Assembly: GCA_027604505.1 (NCBI GenBank)
Contig: JADIIX010000006.1
Location: 5,746 to 69,745, forward strand
From: Gonapodya sp. JEL0774
Taxonomy: Eukaryota > Monoblepharomycota > Monoblepharidomycetes > Monoblepharidales > Gonapodyaceae
Length of the DNA: 64,000 nt
Direction: 5' to 3'
A model generated the notes under the pieces. It did not search any database. It saw nothing but the letters and a program-made list of their open reading frames with translations, and was not told the DNA's origin. This document shows positions 1 to 11,236 of the stretch, one piece after another (positions within the stretch are counted from its first letter, which is position 1; the number at the start of each line of letters is the position of its first letter). Made by a program: the position numbers and the translations under genes.

Positions 1-110
1 GGGCCCGCGCGCCGCGCCCCGCGCCGGGCGCGGCCGCCGCGGGCGCCCCCCGCCCCGCGCCCCCCCGGCGCGCGGCGCGCCCGCCGCCCCCCGCGGGGGG
101 GGGGGGCGGG
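1..110. other. extremely GC-rich window edge
   Basis: The first 110 or so bases are almost only G and C, ending in a run of G, and are unlike the roughly 50% GC sequence that follows. No frame, repeat unit or known element is visible. The abrupt change resembles the poly-G/poly-C sequence around the gap near 44.4 kb. It is most simply low-quality sequence at a contig end. The stretch from 111 to 458 is ordinary sequence without a recognised gene and would include the promoter of the first gene. Confidence 0.55.
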
Positions 111-458
111 GTTACGGAATGGAAGCGGAATGCAGGCGGGGGTGCGGTTGTGCCAGGGAGGGGTACCAGAGTTGTTTTTCTCCCAACGAATCTCAGTGAT
201 CTTTGTACATCTCGTAAATGTGTGAATACAAGCCCTTTGAACAATTTTCATTGAGTCTGGTTCACTCTGTTGGTCGGTTTTTTCGACACTGAATCGGCAC
301 GGGTGTCGTAATTCATCCGTCAATCAACGTGTTCCCTGGCCAAGAATTCTCGAGCGCGGATCCATAGTTCCCCTCTTTGTTCCTCCGTCCGTCGTCGTCG
401 TACTTTCCGTGGATTTGAGCAGGCGCGGAGAGCTCTTTCTCTCGGTCTCTGTTGTCCA

Positions 459-2899
459 ATGACTTCCACAGCGCAAGACCATGGGATATCATCGTCAGAA
501 CCCAAACCTGCTGAGAAAAGGAGCAGAACGAGAGTTACGGTGGCGTGTGACCTATGTATTGGTGTGTAGTGGCGTGGTCCAAGTGTCTACTGGTTCATGA
601 TCTCTCACAGTCTGGCCAACCTTCCCCGCACCCCCACCCGCGTGTTTCCATCGGTCTAGCTCGGAAGATCAAGTGTGATGGGTGTCAACCAGTATGCAAT
701 CAGTGCACGGTGCGGAAGAAGGACTGTGTCTGGACAAAGAAGCGAAAACCGGTGGGAAGAGTGTTGTCGAGAACTTTGTCGCCGTCGCAGCTCACGAAAT
801 GCGTTTGAACGACAAATCCCGTGTCGCCGAATTCAATTTATTTTTGAATATCCCCGGACAAATTTTCTGCTTCGCCCTGTTCATGGACGTGGGCAGAGAG
901 GTCCGGCCAAGGGGACTCCCAATCCACTCGGAGTCATCCGGAGACAGCTTGCGGAGGTGCTCGAGCTCGCCAAAGAGAATCAGACGATCCAAGCGACAAT
1001 CCGGGAGATCAATGCGGACTCGTTTGCGCCACCACCACCGCCAATTTGGACTACTGCAATAGAGCAGCAGTCCTCAGCGGATGGGTGGGTGGGTGGAACA
1101 GAGGAAGCGTTGGACATTTTGGCGAGTGGACAATTGCCGGACGATTGGCGACCTGATCAAGCGTGGCAACTAGATGGCTTCGAGGATATTATCGCAGAAC
1201 CACTTCCAGAACTGTTAATCGCACCAAAGCTCCTCCCAGCCGCCCACTTGTTCCACAGGTTCTGTCAACCAGTGCCAATGCCACTTCCTGAAGTTGTTGC
1301 TCCGCCGCTGCCTCCGCAGAGTGTCTTGAATCAGCTCGTCCATATTCATTTCAAACGAGTTCACCCTCTCGTATTCGTGTTCTCTGCGTCCGACTTTTTC
1401 GAACTGGCAAAAGACCCCACCACTGTGCTTGCTCTACAGAATATGTCCACCCGGTTTCTGCCGGAATGCCCCCCATCGTGGCAAACTGCATGCTTCGAAC
1501 GCACCAAGGGCGTCGTGACGAACATCGCCAGCGGAGGCAAACCTTCTCTTTCTTCTTTACAGACCATGATATTTGTGTTCCTGTACGCTGCTACCGGACC
1601 GGGACAGCACGCTGCTGATGTTGCATTGCGGTGGATGGGCTTGTTGGTGCAGACTGCGAGAGAACTTGCGCTGAACGAGGAGGACGATGAGACAGAAGGA
1701 GATTGGCGTACATCAGAAATGAGGCGGAGAACAGTGGGTTGTTCCTGTTAGTCTCATTCCCCGGCGCTTCTTTGAAGTGCCAATGGTTTCCGCTACAAAC
1801 AGTGGTGGTGTGTCTGGATCTTGGGGATCATAATTCCAGTATTGGGCAACGTTCCTCCGATCGTGTTCCCTAGCGAAGTGAGTCGTGATCGTGAGAGATT
1901 CAACCCACACATACAGGGTGCTGATTCTCGCCAACAATTTCCTCATACATTGATTGGCGATGCTTGCAGTGCGCTGACCTTCGGATCATGCAGCCAATGC
2001 AATCGTATGATCACAAGACGCCGCTCGCCCGGGATGAGCGACATGCACAATGCCCTCCCCCTCGTCCACTCTTTCGCGAGCTTCTGGAAAGTCCAGTTCT
2101 CTGCGTCAATGACTGGGGATCGCTCCTTTTGTATCAATTCTACCTCGTGCGTCTGTGTGCACATGTCAACACGGAACTAATAATGGAGTCCGATAGCACC
2201 AGATCGATCAGGATTGCAGACATTGAGACCAAGCTCCAGCTTTTTGAAGTCTCGCTTGATGCCTTCAAACACGAAACATTTGGCGAAGGATTCAATGGAG
2301 CATGGAGATATCTTCTTTTGCAACTTTGTTGGATCTTGTTACACATGCCCGTGAGGAACGAAATAGAGAGGGCCGTGGGAATCTCTCAAAAACCTTGTAC
2401 GCCACGTGACTTCCAGGCAATATCTGCTTGGCTTGTTAGCGACCACTTCCCAACAGTTATTGAACGTGCCGAAAAGTTCACAAACTTGCTCGAGATGTTG
2501 ATTGACTCAACAGGAGGGGTGGGCGACCCTGAACACGACGGTTGGCTGGATTTGGGATATCCAATTGTAGATTGGGGCTGCTTCTTCGTTGGACTTTTGC
2601 ACCTAACTCTTGTGATCTGTGTTGGCAAGACGAGCCATGATTTGGAAAGCATTGTGGGGACTGTTGGCGAAAACTTGCGCAAAGCAAACTTGTGTCTGTT
2701 GGCACTGAAAATGAGCTCAAAAGTCTGGCTGGACATGGGCGCATTTGCTCGCGGGTTTGAGGCTATACTTCAGTGAGTATTGCGTGTTGCCAACTCAAAT
2801 AATCATGAAGGGTGATTCACCGTGTCCATTTCAAGAACCGTTATGGCTGAGTTTGTGGAGCCATTCCAAACCCCGGATTTGCTGACACCCAGCACGTAA
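459..2899 (+). CDS. Zn2Cys6 fungal transcription factor with MHR region
   Basis: A fungal binuclear zinc cluster regulator, expected to bind DNA in the nucleus. Six phase-checked exons (459-561, 660-751, 897-1733, 1803-1877, 1970-2772, 2836-2899) encode 657 residues. The finger has cysteines at residues 30, 33, 40, 47, 50 and 57 (CX2CX6CX6CX2CX6C) after a basic N-terminus; the first intron cuts between the second and third cysteines. Basic residues and RGPAKG follow, as is usual after these fingers. The middle (HFKRVHPLVFVFSASDFF) and the RRRTWW...NVPPIV segment across the 1734-1802 intron match the fungal-specific regulatory (MHR) region. The ATG at 459 is the in-frame start that yields the finger. 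The last exon is supported by a GTGAGT donor at 2773. Target genes cannot be inferred. Confidence 0.85.
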
Positions 2900-3208
2900 A
2901 ATGCAAAACAAAGCTTCGCGGTGAGGGAGAGACTTTAGAACACTTCAGATTTACCAAGCATATGCTTCATGCCATTCTGTATTTGTTTGATCTTTCACTA
3001 ATACGACTCTCGCTTGTTCAAAGCTTCGAGTCCTCCCTTTATGAACATGTGGGAAGTGGACAGCTCACTAATAGATTCGAAAATTGATGTCCCAGGTCAC
3101 TTGCATATGTTTGAGACGGTTGTGTGCGGGGGTTGCGTGCAAACCCCACGAATCAATCACCCTGACTGCTTTCCCAAAACGATTAAGGATTAGGAAACTA
3201 CTGGACCA
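2900..3208. other. intergenic
   Basis: 309 bases between the zinc-cluster regulator and the first TVP18-like gene. It is AT-richer than the coding sequence. No gene, repeat or RNA was recognised; it probably holds the 3' end of one transcript and the promoter of the next. Confidence 0.5.
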
Positions 3209-4258
3209 ATGGGCTTTATCGATGAGGTTATGTCGGGTGAGCATCACCTTGTGGCCCTTTTGCCAGCTTTCCGGAAGAAATGTCGGTTCACTCTGAAAGC
3301 AACGCGGTCCTTCCCCATCCGCGAAACTCCTTGCTCATCGCCATACAACAGGCAAGGCATCCCTGTATGCACAATGGTATGTTTTTATGGAGATCGCACT
3401 ACCTTCCAAGAAATCTTTTGCCTGCTTACGGAGGAGAATCTCCTTCCTTTGAGTGGATGTGGCGATTAAACAAGCACTGATGCGTGATTTTCTTTCACAA
3501 TTCTGCTTCGATCTTCTCAGGGGGGCCTTGATTTCCGCCATCCGTGAGTTGCTTTGTAGCGGGGTGCTTTGTGAAATCGATATGTACTCATTGCAGAGGG
3601 CTCCGCTTCCAGTGTTGATTATCCTGGGCATTGTGACGTTCCTGGGGTAAGTGCGAACGTGTTTAGTGAACTTTGGAGTTGATGATGCATGCGGACTCCG
3701 TCTTCTCGTGTCAGAATCATCCCTTTTGCAATTGTGGCCCTAGTTGAGGCGGTAATTATCTGCTTCATCGAAATTCCTTTCTGTATCAAGGTAAGTCATG
3801 CAACCATTTGCTAATTGTCTGTCTATCGGTGAACCCTTCCGCTGCACTTATTGTCTTACAGTGCTGCCCGACGTCTGAACGTTTCGATACATTCGTCACC
3901 CAAGTGCTTGACTCCATCACCTACCGTATTTTGCTCTATGTGGTTATGACTGTTCTCATGTGGCTCAGTCTTCTCATTGGGCGCACGTGGTTGATTCTCC
4001 CAGCAATCACCCTCTCCGTTGGTAAGTTAACCTGTCTCCTCATGCCCCACATTATGCCACGAAAGATGTTCCAACTCTTCTCGATGCACATGTGACTTCT
4101 TGAACAAAGTCACCCTCCTGTACAGTGAGTGGAGTGTCTGCAGGTTTCGGTTTGCAAATCATACCCATGGAAATCTCTCGATGTTCTCCCCAGTTGTCGC
4201 TTGGCTCAAGAAGGAAGATCGCGTGACCAGTGGAGTCACTGGTGGCACTGGCGTTTAA
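3209..4258 (+). CDS. TVP18-like Golgi membrane protein, copy 1
   Basis: A small polytopic membrane protein of the TVP18/Cg6151-P (flower) family, known in yeast as a late-Golgi vesicle protein. Eight phase-checked exons (3209-3236, 3352-3376, 3521-3543, 3613-3646, 3715-3790, 3862-4021, 4110-4124, 4194-4258) encode 141 residues with about four hydrophobic segments. The family signature is FIEIPFCIK followed by CCPTSERFD. The ATG at 3209 begins MGFIDEVMSGKASLYAQW, parallel to the start of the next gene. Exon 7 is only 15 nt; including it makes this copy the same length as copy 2 in that region. Because the coding sequence is split into such small exons, the gene has almost no long open frame. 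It lies 220 bp upstream of a diverged paralogue on the same strand. Confidence 0.83.
4110..4124 (+). other. 15-nt microexon in TVP18-like copy 1
   Basis: This stretch has an AAAG acceptor before it and GTGAGT after it. It supplies five codons (VTLLY, using one base from the previous exon). Joining 4021 directly to 4194 also keeps the frame, so inclusion could be regulated. The paralogue has residues at all these positions, which argues that inclusion is the normal form. Confidence 0.6.
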
Positions 4259-4478
4259 TCTTGCCTGATATGATCCGGCCGCAGATTGTTGAGCGAGAAC
4301 GGAAATGAGAGCATGATCGCAGCGAAGGCTTGGTAATTTAGCTGATTCCTCGTACGAAACATACAGACATTCTACGTGATATTATGGGCAACATGCGAAT
4401 GACACTGATTGTATTTCGGGTCCAAACTTTGACCGAAGTGCTTCTGTACAGCATTTAGACTTGCTGTGTTGGACGACA

Positions 4479-5667
4479 ATGAGCTTCTTTGAGACACTCA
4501 TCGATGAGCTGAAATCCGGGAAGGCGGGCATTTATGCCCAGGTATGTTGGATGGAGCCTGAGGAAGTCAGAAGTCATGGTGGCGTCCCAGATACTACACG
4601 TTCTCGGTTGAACCGAACGCCATCAAGGACTCATATCGGACGCGCTGGATGAATCTTAGGAACATACATCGGATGCTATGAGTGTCCGTCTGTGTGGCAA
4701 GTGTCAAGCCAGTTTCCCACAAGAAGGGCATTTAATTGCATTCACTCGAATCTTCACTGGGAACTCCACATTACAAGCAATGGAAGACCATTCTATGTTG
4801 GCTTTGGAGCTCAACAACGTTAAGCTGCGCCCGACTTAAGCTGACCTTTGTGACATCGGTGCTCACACAACAATCGTCTAACGGTGTTAAATGCAACGGC
4901 GACCCCACATCAACGACCTCCAACGAACTACTAGTGGTCCGCCCTCTTCTCGGGACTTTGTAAGTTTTGTTAACACTTTACTTCTTGGGAAATTGCGATG
5001 TACCAAATCGCTTTTTGGCTCCAGTCTGCCTTCTTTTCGGGATCATGACCTTCCTCAGGTGTGGTCCGGTATCACACTTAAGTCCGCATGCCTCCCAGCT
5101 CATTAGCTGCCGTTACAATCTAGCATGCTTCCCTTCGCCATTTGCGCCCTCATCTTCTTCGTTGTCATCCTCTTCGCCGAGATTCCGCTATGCCTGAAGT
5201 GCTGCCCTACGTCCCCCAGCTTTGACAACTTCATCAAGATGTTCGAAAATATGTACTTCCGGTAAGTTGCAGGCAATGCTTCCTTGAACGAAGGATTTGT
5301 GTCAATCCAAGTGAAAAAATTTCGTCAGCGCGGGCTCCTACCTCATCATGGCCGTGATCATTTGGCTGTCACTCGTTTGGGGCGCATCCACCCTTATTCT
5401 TCCCGCCCTTACTCTCTCTTTGACTGCCATATTTTATGGTAAGAACGAGACGAAATTGTTTTGGTGGAAGGAGTCGCCTGGTTTCTGATTTCCTGTGGCC
5501 AGGCATTGCTTCCTTCCGTCATGAGGACAGAGAAACATCGATTGCGGCCGGTGGAAAGAATGCTGTGAGTGAACTGCTGCACTGAATTCAATCTGATGGG
5601 TTCGCACTTACCGCCACGCACTCAAACCCTATTCCAGGCTGTCTTAGCAGCACGTAGCTTCGTTTAA
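4479..5667 (+). CDS. TVP18-like Golgi membrane protein, copy 2
   Basis: The second TVP18/Cg6151-P family gene, in tandem with the first. Exons 4479-4541, 4935-4959, 5025-5058, 5124-5261, 5329-5438 and 5503-5564, plus a probable last exon 5638-5667, are phase-checked. The start MSFFETLIDELKSGKAGIYAQ parallels copy 1. The signature FAEIPLCLKCCPTSPSFD and the following hydrophobic segments are clear. The introns in the WSALFSGL and GIMTFLR segments fall at the same codons and phases as in copy 1; later introns differ between copies. If the last GTGAGT at 5565 is not spliced, the protein ends at 5585 instead. The first intron (393 nt) is long for this region. A Golgi or vesicle membrane role is inferred from the family. 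Confidence 0.82.
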
Positions 5668-5913
5668 CCGTCCATATGAATCGAATTGGAGATCGTGAAA
5701 CGCGTTTGAAGGATAGGTCATTTGTTAGTGATTGGCCTCTGTTGGCGACACCATGTGTTTGGCTACACGGATTAAGATAATAGACATATTGGAGCCAGCT
5801 GTTGCCAGTGGAAAAAATGGGGGGGGGGCCACCATGAACAACAGAATGTGACAGTGTTTTCCAATGTGGAATCCATTCCGTCATTCCTTCAGATCTTCGC
5901 AACATCTTCAACG

Positions 5914-8162
5914 ATGTTTAGATTCCGACATTCTCCCTTTGACGGTTCCCGCATAGCGGTCTTAAGGAATCTTCATCACGTTTCTGCTTGCACCATCGGC
6001 AAATTCGTCCCTCGAGCATCAAGTCGTCGCTTACTTGCAACTGGAGCAGAACACCAATCCGGCGAGCTCACAGCTAGCAAGACCCCATTCCGTATCCGGC
6101 GCACTGAAAATACACCATCGCAGCGGTATTTGAAGCTTTCATTCCGTTTTCCGTCCGATCTGAGGGTCGAGGTAGTACTTGGCATCTCATCTTGACCATA
6201 TTCCCATCATGATCTCATGGTTCCGCTGAATATTTCTGCCGTATACGCGACATTATTTATTGCTTTACCTCTGCGTTCACTAGCATGCTACTGTAGAAGC
6301 CTTGCGAGCGCACCTCGAGAAATCAGAGGAACGAAGTGCGTTCAAGACGTTTCGGTCAGGCTTTCCCAGTTAGTTCTTGCTCCGAATCAGTTCTTCATCG
6401 CAATGAATTTTGCAGAGCACTGGCGGCTATGGGACAACTCCATACTCTGAAGTATAACGATGTTTCGCGTATACTTCATATTGTCGCGAAGGGAACAGTA
6501 GTCTCATTCCCGGAGTGTGCTCGAGGTGAGAATTAGAGGAGTATGACTGGGTTTTATATTTTACGCGTGACGCTCCCATCCGTCCGAAACAGACGTTTTT
6601 AACATCTTCAGCTACTTCCGACAGTTTCAAACTAATGCCCGTGAAGAACATCATTTGTACATTCGTGACACGGCGCTTGTAGGTGAGGTTCTTGGACGTG
6701 CAGGACGAGTGACGGATGCATTGCGGATTCTCAACGATTCCGGTGCGAACACCAACCTGTTTGTGAGTCATGGGAGCAGTGCCGTCTTCGAGTTGTGCGA
6801 CCCAGAATGTTTTTAATGCCGTAGATCCTGAATGCCCTGATATCTGTGTACATGACCTCTCCAAACACTGTACCCCAAGCTCTTAGCATCTGGGAGAAGT
6901 TGGGAACCGGCAAGAATCCAAAGGCCAACGCGACTACATACAGCATGTTTATTCGAGGCTATGCGGATTTGAAAGATGCCGAGTCGGCTCGGAAGTGGTT
7001 TGCAAAGTTGGAGACGGAGCTTGCACCTGCAGATCCGCCGCTCAAAGCATACGCCGGGCTCATTCAGGCATTCGCTAACACCAGTAATCCCCAAGGTGCA
7101 CAGGAAGTTTTTGCGAAGTACCGAATTCGACATCGCGGATCAGGCACTTCTACTATGATGAGCATATTGCTCCAGGCATATTTGAATGCTGGAGATCTGA
7201 CCGCAGCTCGAGCGCTCGTAGATCGTATGCTGGAGCGGGAAATTATGATACAGCCTACTGTGTATGCGCAACTGATTGACGCGAACGTTGTCGCGCTGGG
7301 GGGCCCCGGGTCTGTGGAAGCTCTTGCGGAAGCCCGTCGCCTCTTTACCGCCTTTCCAAAAGATCGCACGGAGACGGGACACCATTCTGAACCTGTCTAC
7401 GCAGCGATGATTCGCGCGTGCAAGGGTCACGCTGACGATATTTGGGCTCTCTGGAAGGAAGCAAGGATGGCACGTGTGCCGTTCGGTGAAACGGTCTCCT
7501 GGCCCGCTCTGGTCGGAGCCTTGGACACTGAGGACTTGATCGACACATTTCCTCCTCCGGTGCTTGTACGGGACATCATACAGCAGGAAGGTGGAGGCTT
7601 TGCATCGGAGGAATCATTGGTTGGTCCAGCAGTGAGAGCACTTGTGAGGGCGGGGCGGCAGGACGATGCAATGACGGTTTTGGCGGGATTGGACACGAAG
7701 ATCATGGGGAATGCATACTTAAATCTCTTTCGCACGCTCCGCGAAATGAACGATTTCGCGGGAATGGAAGTGGTACTTGCCGCTGTCCACAAGCTCGACA
7801 ACGCCGATGTCATATCCAATAACACCCTGAGAGACTCGTTCGTGACCGACTTTCTTTGGTCATGTCAACGACGCGCATCCGCAGCGAAGGATGTTGGAGA
7901 TGCTGTCGATATTTCCTTGTCCATTAGATCCGCGGAATATGCACTACACATCCTCGAGGAGCGGGCCATCAGTCTTACCCCTTCTGTCTGTGAACCTATC
8001 GTACGGGCATATATGACCGCCAATTCTGCAGTGGTGGGGGCTATTGTGGACATTCCTGACGAGGCAAAAGCCTTGTGCAGAAGGTTGAAGGAACAAGGGA
8101 CCGTGACGGGTACTGAAAAATGTCCAAATGTTAATCGAGTTATGTTAACGATTGACGAATGA
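5914..8162 (+). CDS. mitochondrial pentatricopeptide repeat (PPR) protein
   Basis: A helical-repeat protein of the PPR type, expected to bind organellar RNA in mitochondria. The N-terminus from 5914 (MFRFRHSPFDGSRIAVLR...) is basic, hydroxylated and acid-free, as in a mitochondrial presequence. Phase-checked exons are 6297-6354, 6416-6525, 6593-6762 and 6825-8162; the join between the presequence exon and 6297 is unresolved. Repeat-like helix pairs include IRDTALVGEVLGRAGRVTDA, ATTYSMFIRGYADLKDAESA, LKAYAGLIQAFANTSNPQGA and TMMSILLQAYLNAGDLTAA, each ending with a small residue near a bend. The C-terminal half diverges. It cannot be assigned to a named yeast factor. It converges with the hydroxylase gene, leaving about 135 bp between stop codons. 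Confidence 0.75.
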
Positions 8163-8298
8163 CGTCGAGAGCAAACCGTGTAGCACTGAGATGTTCTCCA
8201 TTACAGTCACAAATTTACTTGTTATGTAGATTGTGCTCGCTATACCACACATTTCTCTGTTCACCCGATTGCCTGATCCGTACCTGCTGTTTCCTACC

Positions 8299-10826
8299 TC
8301 ACTTCAACTTATGTTTTGTCGCTTCCACCTCATTCTTCTCCCCCGGATACCTTTTCCACGTGTTCCTCCACTTGGCGTACCCTTTGTCTGTACCGAACAA
8401 TGAGTCGAGCGGCCGGATAAATAGGCCGTACGCGCCTTGGTCGGGGCGACGGTGGTGCTGCAGATAAAGTATTTGGGAATAGCAGGGTGATAGGAATAGA
8501 CCAGACAGCAACCTACATAATCGTGGAAGGTTTGGTCGGACCATAGTGACGGGAACCAGTTCTGAAGGCGGGGGAAACGGGACGAAGGGTAAGGTGCCAA
8601 CACCATTCACCAATCATTGACCCATATCTACGGAGCCCATGATTATCGGATACACCTCTAATACGCACCATTGGCAGCCATGGTAAGTAGTACCCGCAGT
8701 GCCAGAAATTGTCAATGAGCTGGAAAGCAGTGATCATAAGGAGGTAGGTAAGGCCGTGCATGTTCTGCAATCGATGGGAGTAATGCCGCGTAGCGGACAG
8801 TGTGAGTGGTAAGGGACCAGGTTGATGGGAGTGGGAGGTGTAAATTGTATCGGGTGAGATGCAAACTCAAATGACCAGCGAAAGGAAAGCACGTCACGCA
8901 CAAATATGTACGCGGGAGGCAAGTAGCAGAAAAAGAATGTGAGGTATGACTCGGGCATATTGAAATAGTTGTGTGTGTAGATGCTGTGAGTACAGGTCCA
9001 AAAGGAGTAATGACGATAACGGCAACCGCAAGTCCATGGAAGCAAGTAAGAGCTGCGCCTGCGTTGAGAAGGGTGCAACAGGTAGACATACTTGGATACC
9101 ATGTATTCGTGGTCTGTGTAGGCAGTTTGAGCAGATGGGTTGCCGCGGGGGTGGTGCAGATTCAGTTGTTGGTGAGACGACTCTCATAGAACAGCGGTGC
9201 GCTCAAAATTAGGTCCATACGGCGTGCCCAGAATAGCGGTCTCCGGTCCGTTCCCACCATCTCAGTGAATTTCGGGGAATTTCCACTTATAATTGGTCCT
9301 CTCTCCGACCTCTCAATCTTGCATATCAAGGAGAATCCAACTCACGGAATTTGTGTACGTACTTGTACACCGTCGGATTCGCGTGCCACGCCCAGTGGTT
9401 GAAGTAGTAGACTTTTTTGGATGGATAAGAGAGACAGGGAGCGGGGAACGGTTCAACCAAGAAGTGTTGTTTGTATGCGTTGCGAGCGGGTGGTGGAAGC
9501 AAGGTGAGGTGCGAAGCATGTATGGTTACGCAAGGACGACAGGTGAGACCAGGTGTACGCTTTGCAAAGCTACTCGACGGACGAAACATTTCAGCGCCCG
9601 TATCTCCCCCCTCTTTGCCCACAACTCACACACATCAAGAACTAGTAGTCCCCCGACAACCCCCGAAACGAGCTCTGTCCACCCAGGCACATTCCCTCCA
9701 ACGACCTTGAACCCAAAAAGGGCCCTCATGCACAGGAAAAAGGGCACATTGTAGTACAGCGGAGAGGTGAGGAACATGGATGGGAGCGAGCCGATTGTTT
9801 CGGACCACAGGGATTGCTGGGAGAGGAGTTTTGCTGGCGGGAGTTTGGACGGTTGCTGGTGGTGTGTGCATGAGGGACGGTTGTGATAGGTGGAATGGGA
9901 CGATGGAGGGTATGAGGATTGTTCATATTTTAAGAGCGGTTCCCAACAATAGCAGTTTCAATCCAATGTACGCACAATTTTCCGTTTGTAGATAAATTCA
10001 GGTTTATGAGTTCTGTCGACGTAGTCGAAGAAGAGGAGGCCGGGCCTGTTGGATGGACATATTGGATGTCATTTGGCGCGTGATTGAGCGAGAGCGACAC
10101 GTGAATACATCAAGTGACGCAGGCTTCTAGGGAATGGAGTCCGAACTGGTTGGTACGAAGTGGTCCTCGTTTCCCATTTATCCACGTTGGCGTCCATCCT
10201 GGCGATAGGGATGGCGGAATTGGGCCGCTGACGCACAGTGGTCATACCAGGCGACCCAGAATTCGTGGTTCTCAATCCAATCCGACCAAAAGGACGCACC
10301 AGAATCCGAGTATTACGGTGAAGATAGGGAAGATTATCGACTAGATTCGGAGCGGGGCGATAACGAGTAGGTTTGAGTGAGAATCGAAAATCGGAAGCAC
10401 ATTCTGCAACTGTGGGGAAACTATGGCAGCGAAGATTCCATCGAGCGGGTCCATCTTGTGCGTACCCCAATCTAACCATGCACACGCGATTGACTACCAC
10501 GAGATCATGTGCGTGCGGGCCACAAGGGGAAAAGTGGATCCAGGATCCGTGATCCCCCATGACAGCCTGTGCACATCTTTACAAGATATGATAAATACAG
10601 GAAATGGGTTCTCCTGATGGACCACGGATTGCCTTGGCATTGGCATTCACCGACTCACCCAAATAACGGCCTCTGCAACGGTGTGTGCTGTGTCGTTGTC
10701 GAGTCCCGAGGATCGCATCACGGCATCGCCGATGAGTTGGATCACGGGGAGCAAAAAGGCGTCCCACTGAGAGTCACCGATCGAGGGGCGGAAGGGCGAG
10801 ATGGGTGGGACGGTGGTGGAGTTCAT
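8299..10826 (-). CDS. ERG25-like fatty acid hydroxylase/sterol desaturase family membrane enzyme
   Basis: A non-haem di-iron membrane oxygenase of the fatty acid hydroxylase superfamily, most like the C-4 sterol methyl oxidase group in the ER. The gene is in many small exons. Exon 1 (10826-10659, 56 residues), exon 2 (10340-10300) and exon 3 (from 10198) join in phase. Later exons give hydrophobic segments and three histidine boxes: FNHWAWH (about 9360-9400), VHKF joined to HHE across an intron (near 9340 and 9105), and FHDYHH across the intron near 8500. After the third box, LDSLFGTDKGYAKW is the typical family ending. GYYLPWLPM near 8690 matches the GYDxPWSP segment. The exact substrate is uncertain, and exon ends between 8700 and 9100 and around 10000 are not resolved. 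Confidence 0.72.
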
Positions 10827-11236
10827 GTTTTGTGGTCGTTGCCAAGTGAATCATGCGGTCCGAACTGTCGGACCCACCTTAAAGTTCGGACAATCGGACA
10901 CACTGACCTGTTCCATTATTAGTTCCTCAATTATTTTATGCAATCGAAAGTTCAACTTACTTGAAATCAAGATAAGTGGGCCTCGTGATTTTATAGCCTT
11001 ACGCATTGTTCTGCAACCAAGGAGGCGACCTACGTGGACTCGCACTTTATTTCACCGTCACTGTCACCGAGTGAAGTTAGTTGAATTCGCATCTTTGATA
11101 GTTCTCGTGTGCATTTCAGTTTGCTGTGTGACCGGCCGGGGCTCAACCCCTCGGCCCGACAACCCTTGACCACAACATTTCGCACCTTCCACGTCACTAA
11201 GGGAATCGCATCATCCCATTGATTTCACTCTTTGCG
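10827..11236. promoter_or_regulatory. divergent intergenic region of hydroxylase and RMND1-like genes
   Basis: About 410 bp between two divergently transcribed starts, so it should carry both promoters. No TATA or CCAAT arrangement stands out. It contains a strong GC hairpin at 11134-11156. Confidence 0.4.
11134..11156. repeat. GC-rich inverted repeat (hairpin)
   Basis: A 23-base stretch that can fold into an 8-bp stem (one G-T pair) with a 7-base loop. It lies about 80 bp upstream of the RMND1-like start codon. It could be a protein-binding palindrome or a 5' leader structure; nothing else identifies it. Confidence 0.4.

Noticed and set aside
10069-10560. 163-codon minus-strand frame that looked like a separate gene
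   Set aside because: Its end (KWETRTTSYQPVRTPF) is exon 3 of the hydroxylase; the rest is intron read-through.
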